From the NCBI GenBank assembly GCA_945877235.1, contig CAMCRF010000006.1, positions 46,645-110,644 on the forward strand: a stretch of DNA of 64,000 bases, given 5' to 3'. The notes under the pieces are model-generated. The model was not told where the DNA came from, searched no databases, and worked only from the letters and a program-made list of their open reading frames with translations. The translations under genes were made by a program, and so were the position numbers. The stretch comes from Bordetella parapertussis. GTDB lineage: Bacteria; Pseudomonadota; Gammaproteobacteria; Burkholderiales; Burkholderiaceae_A. Positions 32,834-40,839 of the stretch are shown here, in pieces; the stretch's first letter is position 1; every line of letters begins with the position of its first letter.

Positions 32834-33301
32834 ATGAAACACCCCCTTGCTCAGTTTGCACTCTGCGGCGCAATCCTTTTGAGCGGTCCAGTGCTTGCTC
32901 AGCAAGCCGACACTAAGGCTGCACTGATTGATGAACTTGCGGCTTACCTCGAGTTTGTCGATTACGGCGGCGCGGTGATTTTTGCAGAACAGATTCCAAG
33001 ATCTGAGTACAGCAAGATGATGATCATCGATGCCCGCGATGCAGGCCAGTTTGCGAAGTCTCATATTCCAGGTGCTGTGAACATTGAGTGGCGCAAAGTC
33101 CTAGAGCAACGCGCGCAGATCCCGAAGAACAAGATGGTGCTCATCTACTGCAATACGGGCAGTCTCTCGGCTCAGGGGGGCCTTGCCCTTCGCCTCGCAG
33201 GCTACGAAAACGTGCGCATTCTGCAAGGCGGGTTTGAGGAATGGAAGGCCAAGGGCGGGCTAGATGCCAACGCCCGTGCGACGGGCCCCGCAAAACACTG
33301 A
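32834..33301 (+). CDS. Exported single-domain rhodanese
   Basis: A 155-residue protein with a signal peptide (about 1-22, ending VLAQQA) and one rhodanese domain. The active-site loop is LIYCNTGSLSAQGG with the catalytic cysteine, and IIDARDAGQFAKSHIPGAVN is the family entry motif. The start at 32834 has GGAGAAAG 8-13 bases upstream. It is divergent from bciA. A periplasmic sulfurtransferase or redox role is likely; the sulfane donor is unknown. A DsrE-like exported protein lies 2 kb downstream. Confidence 0.87.
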   Translation: MKHPLAQFALCGAILLSGPVLAQQADTKAALIDELAAYLEFVDYGGAVIFAEQIPRSEYSKMMIIDARDAGQFAKSHIPGAVNIEWRKVLEQRAQIPKNKMVLIYCNTGSLSAQGGLALRLAGYENVRILQGGFEEWKAKGGLDANARATGPAKH

Positions 33302-33309
33302 TGGCCTCT

Positions 33310-33344
33310 GAATCTTCCCCAATCAGAACGAGCGGGGAAGATTC
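33310..33344. terminator. Perfect 11-bp inverted repeat between convergent genes
   Basis: GAATCTTCCCC (33310-33320) and GGGGAAGATTC (33334-33344) pair perfectly around a 13-base loop, right after the rhodanese stop and inside the last codons of the convergent acyl-CoA dehydrogenase. The position suits a two-way transcription stop, although no T-run follows on either strand. Confidence 0.5.
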
Positions 33345-34489
33345 AAGATGTGCTCTGCGATGTATGAATAGATGAGGTTCGATGAAATGGGCGCGACCTG
33401 ATAGAGCCGCGTTTCTCTGAACTTTCGCTCGACATCGTATTCCGCTGCAAAACCAAATCCACCGTGGGTTTGTAGGCATACGTCTGCGGCTTCAAAGGAC
33501 GCTTTGGCCGCAAGATATTTCGCCATGTTTGCCTCTGCACCGCAGGGCTTGGCTGCATCAAAGAGTGCGCAGGCTTTAAAACGCATGAGGCTTGCTGCCT
33601 CGGTCTCCATATAGGTCTGCGCAATCGGGAATTGGACGCCTTGGTTTTGACCAATAGGCCTGCCGAACACGACACGGTCGCGGGCGTAGGTGCGGGCCTT
33701 ATCAATGCACCAATAGGCATCTCCAATGCATTCGGCTGCAATGAGCGCGCGCTCTGCATTCAGCCCATCAAGAATGTATTTGAAGCCTTTGCCTTCTTCG
33801 CCGATGAGCTGTTCGGCCGGAATCTCGAGGTTGTCGAAGAAGACTTCGTTCGTCTCATGGTTCACCATATTCCGAATGGGGCGCACTTCCATGCCATGTC
33901 CAATCGAGGACTTAAGATCGACCAGGAAAATACTCATCCCCTCAGATTTTCGGCTCACCTGGTCTAGCGGTGTCGTTCTTGCCAACAAGATCATTAGGTC
34001 GGAATGTTGAATGCGTGAGATCCATACCTTCTGACCATTCACAACATAACGGTCGCCCTTTTTCACTGCGGTGGTCTTGAGCTGAGTGGTATCGGTGCCT
34101 GTGGTGGGTTCGGTCACGGCCATGCTCTGAAGGCGAAGCTCACCCGTTGCAATCTTGGGCAGAAACTGCTGTTTCTGCGCATCTGACCCGTGCCGAAGCA
34201 ATGTGCCCATGTTGTACATCTGGCCGTGGCAGCTGCCGGCATTGCCACCCGATCGATTGATCTCCTCCATGATGACCGAGGCCTCGGTGAGGCTGAGCCC
34301 CGACCCCCCATACTCCGTGGGAATCAGTGCAGCCAGCCAGCCCGCCTCGGTGAGCGCGTTTACAAATGCCTCGGGGTAGCCGCGCGCCTCGTCTATGGTC
34401 TGCCAGTATTTGGAATCGAACTGGCCGCACAGGTCACGCAGGGCATCACGCAGCGTCTGGTGCTCATCAGGGGTGGGTATTGGATTCAT
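33323..34489 (-). CDS. Acyl-CoA dehydrogenase
   Basis: A 388-residue flavoenzyme. The substrate/FAD motif AVTEPTTGTDTTQ is at about 124-136 and KVWISRIQHSD at 154-164. The usual C-terminal YEGT site reads YQVAPISS, but E246 in LDGLNAERAL sits where isovaleryl- and long-chain-type enzymes keep their catalytic base, so activity is plausible. It is followed, upstream in transcription, by a redoxin gene two bases away. The acyl chain is not identifiable. Confidence 0.9.
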   Translation of the reverse strand: MNPIPTPDEHQTLRDALRDLCGQFDSKYWQTIDEARGYPEAFVNALTEAGWLAALIPTEYGGSGLSLTEASVIMEEINRSGGNAGSCHGQMYNMGTLLRHGSDAQKQQFLPKIATGELRLQSMAVTEPTTGTDTTQLKTTAVKKGDRYVVNGQKVWISRIQHSDLMILLARTTPLDQVSRKSEGMSIFLVDLKSSIGHGMEVRPIRNMVNHETNEVFFDNLEIPAEQLIGEEGKGFKYILDGLNAERALIAAECIGDAYWCIDKARTYARDRVVFGRPIGQNQGVQFPIAQTYMETEAASLMRFKACALFDAAKPCGAEANMAKYLAAKASFEAADVCLQTHGGFGFAAEYDVERKFRETRLYQVAPISSNLIYSYIAEHILNLPRSF

Positions 34490-34491
34490 GG

Positions 34492-35109
34492 TCAGTACTT
34501 AATGGAACATCCGTAGGGCTGGGACTCAGGGACGGAGACTGGTTTACCTGCCGTCGCCTCGCGCATGGCCTGCTCCATGTAGTTTACGGCCAAGGCAATG
34601 TCTCTGGTGCTGGCAGAACGAATGCTGTCGATCGCCCCGTGGTAGACCACAATGCCCTCCGGATTGATGAGCACCATTTCGGGGGTGGTCTTGGCACCGT
34701 ATGCGCGTCCCGTTTTTCCGTCTGCATCGAGGGCAACCAGAGCTGGCAGAGACTTCATGGCCACATTCCAGGCCATGAGGCTTGGCCCATCTCTGAATTC
34801 CGGGTGATTGCTATTGGTGGAACTGATCTGAAGCCAGCGCACATTTAGCTCACGGGCCACGCGTTGTGTCTTCTGCATATTGCCGCTGTTGTAGTGTTTT
34901 TGTACAAAGGGGCATGAGGGGTTGACCCACTCCAGTGCGAGCCAGCGGCCCTTGAACTGATCCAGGGAAACCGGCGTTCCCTGCACGTCGATGAGGGTAA
35001 GCGCAGGCGCTGGCTGCCCAACCTTAACGGCGGCCTGTGCCGTGCCGAGGACGACAAGCGCCAATGAAACGATGAGAGCAGAACATTTTAGAAAAACGTA
35101 TTTCAACAT
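34492..35109 (-). CDS. Exported thioredoxin-fold redoxin with CPFV motif
   Basis: A 205-residue protein with an N-terminal signal segment (to about residue 25, ending AQA) and a TlpA/peroxiredoxin-like fold: KVGQPAPALTLIDVQG, then WVNPSCPFVQKHY, which carries one active-site cysteine in place of a CxxC pair. This belongs to a recognisable group with CPFVxKHY. GGAGG lies 4-8 bases before the chosen ATG at 35109. The gene precedes the acyl-CoA dehydrogenase by two bases and is divergent from the DsrE-like gene. The redox partner is unknown. Confidence 0.8.
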   Translation of the reverse strand: MLKYVFLKCSALIVSLALVVLGTAQAAVKVGQPAPALTLIDVQGTPVSLDQFKGRWLALEWVNPSCPFVQKHYNSGNMQKTQRVARELNVRWLQISSTNSNHPEFRDGPSLMAWNVAMKSLPALVALDADGKTGRAYGAKTTPEMVLINPEGIVVYHGAIDSIRSASTRDIALAVNYMEQAMREATAGKPVSVPESQPYGCSIKY

Positions 35110-35162
35110 GAGGCCTCCGATGTGCTCCAATGTTACGGTAAGTAACTCAAGGAGAGATGACC

Positions 35163-35585
35163 ATGAAAAAAGTTTCCAAAGCCCTGATTGCATCGGTTGC
35201 ATTTGTCATTTCCGCAGCAGCTGCGGCGTCCGACAAAGTTGTGGTGCATATCAACGAGGGAACCGATAAGGCCCCTGTGGTGCTCAACAACGTGAAAAAT
35301 CTGCTGAATGCCATGCCTGCTGGAACCAAGGTTGTCGTCGTGGGTCACGGCGCCGGTATTGATTTCATGCTCGATGGTGCCAAAGACAAAAACGGAAACC
35401 CCTTCGATGCCACGATGCAAATCCTCAAGACCCGTGGCGTAGAGTTCCGAGCCTGCATGAATACCTTCAATTCTCGCAAGATCGACCCCAAAACGGTCTC
35501 TGCAGAGGCCGTCATCATTCCCTCTGGCGTAGCAGAAATTGCAAAGCTGCAGTCGAAAGAGGGCTTTGTCTACCTAAAGCCCTAA
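35163..35585 (+). CDS. Exported DsrE/DsrF-like protein
   Basis: A 140-residue protein with a signal peptide (1-22, ending SAAAAA), followed by a DsrE-like fold (KVVVHINEGTDKAPVVLNN near the start) with the conserved cysteine in EFRACMNTF. The exported DsrE-like group is common in beta-proteobacteria beside sulfur genes. The start at 35163 is set by GGAGAG 8 bases upstream; the ATG at 35157 is too close to it. It overlaps the convergent tcuB by 4 bases. A sulfur-carrier role is plausible but unproven. Confidence 0.8.
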   Translation: MKKVSKALIASVAFVISAAAAASDKVVVHINEGTDKAPVVLNNVKNLLNAMPAGTKVVVVGHGAGIDFMLDGAKDKNGNPFDATMQILKTRGVEFRACMNTFNSRKIDPKTVSAEAVIIPSGVAEIAKLQSKEGFVYLKP

Positions 35586-36730
35586 GCGTCCGATAGCTTG
35601 AGACGCGTGGGGTTGCGCTGCTCCCGGTGGTGCCACCAGAGTGCAATCCCACGATAAAGACCATGGACGAATTTGCTGTAGGGCATTAACAGGAAGAAGG
35701 CCAGAACGGTGGAGAGGTGAAAGAGGTGCACCAACGGCATCGCCGCCGTGGTCCGCACCGCCAGAAGCGCAAGACCGCTGGCTGCAATCAGAAGAAGCAA
35801 GACTACAAATCCCACGTCCATCACCGACTGGTCGGCGCGTTTGAGCACAGGGTTTCGCTTGGCCCTCGTCAACAGCAAACCGGTGCATCCAAGAACCATC
35901 AGAAGCCCGCCCACCGTACCAAGAATCACAGGAGCGCTCAAAAGCGGGTAGGGGGCCGGTTGGTTGAGCAGGTAGTGGTAGAGCGTCGCAATCGAAGTGG
36001 ACGCCAGGCACAGCATGAAGCCATAAAACACCAGGTGGTGATGAATCCGTCGCGAGTGGTTGGGCGCATCAGACTGGTCGGGGCATCCATCGCCACCACC
36101 CTCCAGGTAACGCAGCGTTAGTACAGCCTGTGCGGTGTCGGCTGCCTCTTGTAAGGGGAAGGCTGCTTCGTTGCTGCTCGCGCGCAACATGGTCCAGTAC
36201 TTCATGCCGCTGATCACCATTGCCAAGACCGCGAACAAGAAGACGGGACCGAAGACGCTCACCAAAAGCCCATGCGAGGTAATCTCGTAAAACAGGCCGG
36301 GGCCGGGTGCTGTGAACAGTCGAGCCGGATCACCGCCCCCCACTGCGCCCACAATGAAGATCACGAAGAAGGCAACGACTGCCGCGAGGCTGAGGGCAAG
36401 TCCCTGTCTTTGGTATGCCTTGCCCAAGGCCTGCGGGAAGGCAAAGCGTGCATAGGTCTCTTTGCGAATCGCTGCCATTGCCTTAGGCACCTCTATCGCG
36501 AAGGCATGAGGAGGCGCATATTGGCAGGCGTGGTAACACGCACCGCAGTTATGGCAGAGATTCGCCAAGAAGTGCATGGATTCAGGCGTAAACGTCAGGC
36601 GTCTCTCCATGGCCGGAAAAACGGCGCAAAAGCCTTCGCAGTAACGGCAGGAGTTACAGATACCCATCACCCTTGCGCCCTCTTCGACGGCGGTGGTGGC
36701 GGGAAGAACAGATATAGGAATGTGGGTCAT
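35582..36730 (-). CDS. tcuB: Tricarballylate utilization protein B (iron-sulfur membrane electron transfer)
   Basis: A 382-residue membrane protein. Two ferredoxin-type clusters lie near the N-terminus: CNSCRYCEGFC and CHNCGACYHACQ. Six or so helices follow, with histidines suited to haem binding. TcuB reoxidises the FADH2 of TcuA and sends electrons to the quinone pool. Its start overlaps tcuA by 4 bases. This supports growth on tricarballylate or a related tricarboxylate. The usual tcuC transporter is not adjacent; a tripartite tricarboxylate transporter lies 4 kb away. Confidence 0.93.
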   Translation of the reverse strand: MTHIPISVLPATTAVEEGARVMGICNSCRYCEGFCAVFPAMERRLTFTPESMHFLANLCHNCGACYHACQYAPPHAFAIEVPKAMAAIRKETYARFAFPQALGKAYQRQGLALSLAAVVAFFVIFIVGAVGGGDPARLFTAPGPGLFYEITSHGLLVSVFGPVFLFAVLAMVISGMKYWTMLRASSNEAAFPLQEAADTAQAVLTLRYLEGGGDGCPDQSDAPNHSRRIHHHLVFYGFMLCLASTSIATLYHYLLNQPAPYPLLSAPVILGTVGGLLMVLGCTGLLLTRAKRNPVLKRADQSVMDVGFVVLLLLIAASGLALLAVRTTAAMPLVHLFHLSTVLAFFLLMPYSKFVHGLYRGIALWWHHREQRNPTRLKLSDA

Positions 36731-38097
36731 GCGGCTCTCGCTGCTTCTCGGCCAGCAATGCGGCCGAAGACGGTACCAATGGTCATACCAACCCCGGCCA
36801 CATAGCCCTGACCGAGCACATTGCCGGCCATGATTTCGCCTGCGGCAAAGAGGTTGGGGGAGTAGTCTTCAAACAGCACCTGGGCCCGGTCATTGACGCG
36901 TACGCCCAGGTAGGTGAAGGTAATACCGGGTCTCAGCGGGTAGGCCGTGAATGGCGCTGTGTCGATACGCTGAGCCCAATGGGTCTTCGGGGGCGAAATG
37001 CCGTCTGTGCGACAGTCGTCCAGCACTGCATGATCAAAGGTGCCCGGCACGACGGCTTGGTTGTATTCGTCCACCGTCTTTTGGAGGGTGTTTGGGTCGA
37101 GCCCAAGCTTGTGAGCAAGCTCGGCGATGCTGTTTGCTGTCTCGCCCGGAAACACTGGGGGCATAAATCGACCCTGTGCCTTTGCGTCAATAATGGAGTA
37201 GCCAATCTGATCTGGCTGTTGGGCGACCAATCGCCCCCATATGGCATAACGCTTGGGCCAAAAGTCCTCTCCCTCGTCATAAAAGCGCTGTGCATGTTTG
37301 TTCACCACAATGCCCAACGACACGCAATCAATACGGGTCACAATGCCACCGTCATACAGGGGTGCTCTTGCATCAATTGCTACACAGTGGCCTTGCGTAG
37401 GATCCCCAATCGACTGGGCGCCATGGTCGATGAGGTGCTTCAAGACAGTGCCCTGGTTGAATCGGCAGCCACGAATCAGGAACTGGTCTGCTGCTGGGCC
37501 CCAGGCCTCGCGCAGCCAATCACGATTCGACTCAAAGCCCCCCGAGGCGACCACGACTGCTTTTGCCCGAACTTCTACCTCGACACCATTGCGCTCAAAT
37601 CGCGCGCCCAGGCAGCGGTTTCCATCGAACAGTAGCTCGGTGGCGGCACTGTCATAGTGCACGTCGATCCCTTTGGAGAGGGCAGATCGGTAGTAGGCGT
37701 TCATGAGCGCCTTGCCGCCACCGAGGAAGAAGTTGTTGGTTCGTCCGAGGTGCAGGGTGCCACCCAGGCAGGCCTGAAACCGAACGCCTTGCTGTTGCAT
37801 CCAGGGTGGACAGGTTTCGGACTCTTGGATGACCATGCGGGCGAGTGGCTCGGTGGTCTTGCCGCCAGTGACGCGGAGCAAATCCTGAAAGAACTCCTCC
37901 TCTGGGTAGGACTCGCTCAGATGACCCAGGGGTGCTCGGTGCATGACCCTAATGTTGCGCGTGTGGATGCTGTTTCCGCCGCGCTCGGCCTCGGGTGAAG
38001 ACTCATAGACGGCCACGTGCCGCGCTCCCGCCTCATGTGCACTGAGCGCGGCGCAGAGCGCGGCATTGCCGCCGCCGATTACCAGGACGTCGAGCAT
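36727..38097 (-). CDS. tcuA: FAD-dependent tricarballylate dehydrogenase
   Basis: A 456-residue flavoprotein of the fumarate-reductase/succinate-dehydrogenase family beginning MLDVLVIGGGNAALCAALSA. The C-terminal GEIMAGNVLGQGYVAGVGMT segment is the FAD-domain closing motif. TcuA oxidises tricarballylate to cis-aconitate. The start at 38097 is chosen over a longer frame to 38250 that lies inside the SDR gene. It follows the SDR by two bases and overlaps tcuB by 4, so the three form one operon. Confidence 0.93.
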   Translation of the reverse strand: MLDVLVIGGGNAALCAALSAHEAGARHVAVYESSPEAERGGNSIHTRNIRVMHRAPLGHLSESYPEEEFFQDLLRVTGGKTTEPLARMVIQESETCPPWMQQQGVRFQACLGGTLHLGRTNNFFLGGGKALMNAYYRSALSKGIDVHYDSAATELLFDGNRCLGARFERNGVEVEVRAKAVVVASGGFESNRDWLREAWGPAADQFLIRGCRFNQGTVLKHLIDHGAQSIGDPTQGHCVAIDARAPLYDGGIVTRIDCVSLGIVVNKHAQRFYDEGEDFWPKRYAIWGRLVAQQPDQIGYSIIDAKAQGRFMPPVFPGETANSIAELAHKLGLDPNTLQKTVDEYNQAVVPGTFDHAVLDDCRTDGISPPKTHWAQRIDTAPFTAYPLRPGITFTYLGVRVNDRAQVLFEDYSPNLFAAGEIMAGNVLGQGYVAGVGMTIGTVFGRIAGREAARAA

Positions 38098-38099
38098 GC

Positions 38100-38852
38100 T
38101 TAGAATTGGTAGCGACGAAGGCCGCCGTCTACCGGAATAACAGTGCCCGTGATGTACTGCGCGAGCGGGGAGCACAAAAAGATGGCTAGTGCGGCGAGTT
38201 CCTCGGGCTCGCCGTAGCGGCCCATAGGAATCTCGTGCTCTGACTGCCATGCCCGAAATTCTGGGGTGTAGTTGCGCAGAATCTGGTCGCTCATGATGCG
38301 CCCGGGGGGGATGCTGTTGACGGTGACGCCCTTCTTGCCGACCTCTCTCGACAGGCCCTTGGCCCAGGAGTGCATGGCTGCCTTCGCGCAGAAGGCACCA
38401 TTGATGCCGTCCGGCTCTGACTTGCCGGTGATGTTAATGACTCGACCCCAGCCATTGTTCATCATTTGGTCAATGAGCCGGTCCGTAATCTGCCGATGGC
38501 GCGTAAAGTTCAGCGTCATGGCCTCGTTCCAAGTGGATTCATCCGTGTGGAGCTTGAAAGGGCGCGAACCCCCCGCGTTGTTGATCAGGATATCGACTTG
38601 ACCAAGCCCCTCGAGTGCCGCCTTTGAAATGACTTCTGCAGCGTCCTCCTCCATGGAATCCTTAACCAAAATGGTTGGGGAGGGTCCGCCGTCCTTCACG
38701 ATTTCTTGAGCCACCTCGTGCAGCTTGTCTTCCCGCCGCCCAACAATGCAAAGACGAACGCCCTCTGCTGCGAGTCCCTTAGCAATCGCACGACCAATGC
38801 CTGCGCTCGCACCCGTCACCAGGCCTGTTTTTCCCACCAGTTTGAGGTCCAT
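38100..38852 (-). CDS. Short-chain dehydrogenase/reductase family protein lacking the YxxxK tyrosine
   Basis: A 250-residue SDR fold: NAD(P) motif TGASAGIG at 13-20, NNAG at 91-94. The active-site region reads INITGKSEPDG (139-149) then AFCAKAAM, where K157 is present but position 153, expected to be tyrosine, is alanine. So the classical Ser-Tyr-Lys set is incomplete. The variant looks like a real subgroup, since the flanking GLSREVGKKGVTVNSIPPGR is intact. It is the first gene of the tcuAB operon, facing the GntR regulator. Function in tricarballylate use is unknown. Confidence 0.85.
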   Translation of the reverse strand: MDLKLVGKTGLVTGASAGIGRAIAKGLAAEGVRLCIVGRREDKLHEVAQEIVKDGGPSPTILVKDSMEEDAAEVISKAALEGLGQVDILINNAGGSRPFKLHTDESTWNEAMTLNFTRHRQITDRLIDQMMNNGWGRVINITGKSEPDGINGAFCAKAAMHSWAKGLSREVGKKGVTVNSIPPGRIMSDQILRNYTPEFRAWQSEHEIPMGRYGEPEELAALAIFLCSPLAQYITGTVIPVDGGLRRYQF

Positions 38853-38880
38853 AAAAACATCCTTTCCATTAATTTGTGTC

Positions 38881-38896
38881 CAATTGTATACAATTG
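38881..38896. promoter_or_regulatory. Perfect 16-bp palindrome, candidate GntR (FCD) operator
   Basis: CAATTGTATACAATTG reads the same on both strands and contains TTGTATACAA, matching the general TnGTnnACnA pattern of FCD-type GntR repressors. It lies in the 48-base gap between the divergent SDR-tcuAB operon and the GntR gene, 5 bases from the regulator start, so one bound dimer could control both directions. Confidence 0.75.
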
Positions 38897-38900
38897 AGCC

Positions 38901-39569
38901 ATGTCCAAGTCAAGCACTGCAGATCGCGTTTATCAAAACCTTGCCCGCGATATCCGCTCTGGCGCGCTTCGCGCGGGAGATCGATTGGGGGAGGAGGCTG
39001 TGGCTCAGCGCCTTGGCTGCAGCCGTACTCCGGTCCGGGAGGCGCTCTCTCGGCTCTTGAGCCGCGGTCTCGCTGAACTCGGTCCAGGGCGCGTTCTGAC
39101 CATCCGTACACTCAGTCGCGCACAAATTGTTCAGCTCTACGAGATGCGACAAATTCTTGAGGGCGCAGCTGCGCGGCTCGCTGCAAAGCACGCATCGAAG
39201 GCAGAGGTCGACAGTCTTAAAGAAATGCTCTTAATCGAGGCAAAACTCTCGAAGCGAAGCGGACCCAAGGCGATTGAGGCCCTTGGTATTCAGAATTCAG
39301 AGTTTCATCGTGCACTGGTAGAGGCCGCCCACAATCCATACTTGCAAGAAATGACTCAGCGCATGGAAGAGTCACTCTGGCTGCTAGGCAGTACAACCTA
39401 TGCAGCCAAGGGGCGAGCCCAGGAGGCTCTGAAAGAACACGAGCGATTGGTCCAGGCGATTGGGGCCGGCGATGAAGCCAAGGCCGAGCAGCTTGCCCGA
39501 GATCACATTGAACGCGCGCTTCAGGTGCGCCTTGCCATGCCCAGACTCTCAGCCCAAGTTTCAGCCTAA
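38901..39569 (+). CDS. GntR-family (FCD) transcriptional regulator
   Basis: A 222-residue repressor. The N-terminal winged helix includes LRAGDRLGEEAVAQRLGCSR and TPVREALSRLLSRGL (about 25-62). The C-terminal FCD domain has the metal-ligand pattern around NSEFHRALVEAAHN and DHIERAL. It is divergent from the SDR-tcuA-tcuB operon with a perfect palindrome before its start, so it very likely regulates that operon and itself, with a carboxylate as ligand. Known tcu operons use a LysR regulator, so this is a different control design. It overlaps the convergent chrA half by 9 bases. Confidence 0.9.
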   Translation: MSKSSTADRVYQNLARDIRSGALRAGDRLGEEAVAQRLGCSRTPVREALSRLLSRGLAELGPGRVLTIRTLSRAQIVQLYEMRQILEGAAARLAAKHASKAEVDSLKEMLLIEAKLSKRSGPKAIEALGIQNSEFHRALVEAAHNPYLQEMTQRMEESLWLLGSTTYAAKGRAQEALKEHERLVQAIGAGDEAKAEQLARDHIERALQVRLAMPRLSAQVSA

Positions 39570-40115
39570 GAGACCGAACCCCCCAAGCAGTGCCCCAGCC
39601 ATGATCATGAATATAGGCTGGAGTTTGGTCTTGTATGCAATCACGGTAATCACCAGCACGACAGCCATCATGCGCAGGTCTTCCACCCACGGCGTGATCA
39701 GCAAGACTCCGGTCGCAAAAGTAAGGCCAATGGCCAGGGGGGCCAAACCCTCCCGGAGCGCCCGCATGAACCGGCTCTGGGGGTTATTACCCACGATCCG
39801 GCCAGCGTAAACCGCCAGGAGCGCGGACGGCAGGAGTGCGCCAGCGGTCATTGCGGCGGCGCCCCAGAAACCTGCTGCCTGCCAGCCAAGCACCGTGACA
39901 AAAAGCACGTTTGGACCTGGCGCCGACTGAGCAAGCGCAATGGCGCCAACGAACTGAGCATCTGTGAGGAGTGCTCGCTGTCCTACCAGATAGTCGTGCA
40001 TGGCAGGGGCAATCGCGAGCGCTCCGCCCGTTGCCAGTAGTGATAGCAGCAAGAAGCGAATGAAGATCTCGCCCAGCAGCGCCCAGTCTGGCGGTGGAAA
40101 AAGCAGCGCAATCAT
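39561..40115 (-). CDS. chrA: Chromate transporter, C-terminal half-size subunit
   Basis: A 184-residue membrane protein of the short-chain ChrA family with about six helices. GGALAIAPAMHDYLVGQRALLTDAQF and ALAQSAPGPNVLFVTVLG match the CHR domain entry. It overlaps the partner half by 4 bases, and the start at 40115 is taken because the longer frame lies inside that gene. Paired half-size proteins form a heterodimer that exports chromate. Sulfate or another oxyanion is an alternative substrate. Confidence 0.88.
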   Translation of the reverse strand: MIALLFPPPDWALLGEIFIRFLLLSLLATGGALAIAPAMHDYLVGQRALLTDAQFVGAIALAQSAPGPNVLFVTVLGWQAAGFWGAAAMTAGALLPSALLAVYAGRIVGNNPQSRFMRALREGLAPLAIGLTFATGVLLITPWVEDLRMMAVVLVITVIAYKTKLQPIFMIMAGALLGGFGLLG

Positions 40116-40675
40116 TGGGCCTCCTGTCGTGCCTCGCGGGCAATCTGCCAGTAGCGAACCAATAGGGTAGGGAGGCCGAACACGAGAATGGCCATGGTCA
40201 GTTTGAGGCCAAAGACCCCCACACCAATCACCGTGCAGGCTATGGCCAGCCACCCCACCTTGAAGTCCTTCTGCGTGCCCAAGAGCCGGAATCCCATCGC
40301 CAAGACCAGCCCAACCGAAACCGCAGACATACCGCGCAAGGCTCCTTGCGCGATCGGCTGGTCAGAGACAGATTGATAGAAAAGTGCCAATGCAGAGACA
40401 ATCAAGATAGGAAAGCTAAGGCAGCCCATGACTGCAGCGAAAGCACCCCTCGGCCCCTGGAACTTATCCCCCAACATGAGCGAGAGGTTGATGATGTTCG
40501 GGCCTGGAAGGGTCTGAGAGATGCCCAGCATCTCAACAAATTCTCGTTTCGTTAGCCACTGCCGCTCGCCCACAATCATGCGCTCAGCAAGCGGTAGTAC
40601 GCCACCAAAGGCTTGAAGAGACATCTTTGTGAAGGACCAATAGAGGTCGGACGCGCTCGGCGGCGTTGTAAGCAT
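40112..40675 (-). CDS. chrA: Chromate transporter, N-terminal half-size subunit
   Basis: A 187-residue membrane protein with the CHR motifs TKMSLQAFGGVLPLAERM and ISQTLPGPNIINLSLMLG. It is the first of two half-size chrA genes that overlap by 4 bases. In most bacteria a single ChrA holds both halves; here they are separate, as in several Burkholderiales and Bacillus. No chrB regulator is next to it. The function is oxyanion efflux, probably chromate. Confidence 0.88.
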   Translation of the reverse strand: MLTTPPSASDLYWSFTKMSLQAFGGVLPLAERMIVGERQWLTKREFVEMLGISQTLPGPNIINLSLMLGDKFQGPRGAFAAVMGCLSFPILIVSALALFYQSVSDQPIAQGALRGMSAVSVGLVLAMGFRLLGTQKDFKVGWLAIACTVIGVGVFGLKLTMAILVFGLPTLLVRYWQIAREARQEAQ

Positions 40676-40839
40676 GAAAGAGGATCTTTCTATAAGAAAA
40701 AATTTATTTGAATGAATGACTTAGGGCGCGATGATGAATTTGGTATTTCAGTATTGTCCCTAACAGATTCGCTCGCAAGTCTGGGCTAATGTTGTGTTCG
40801 GCAAATCTCAGCCTTTTCATTCATGAAGGAGTTCGACCT

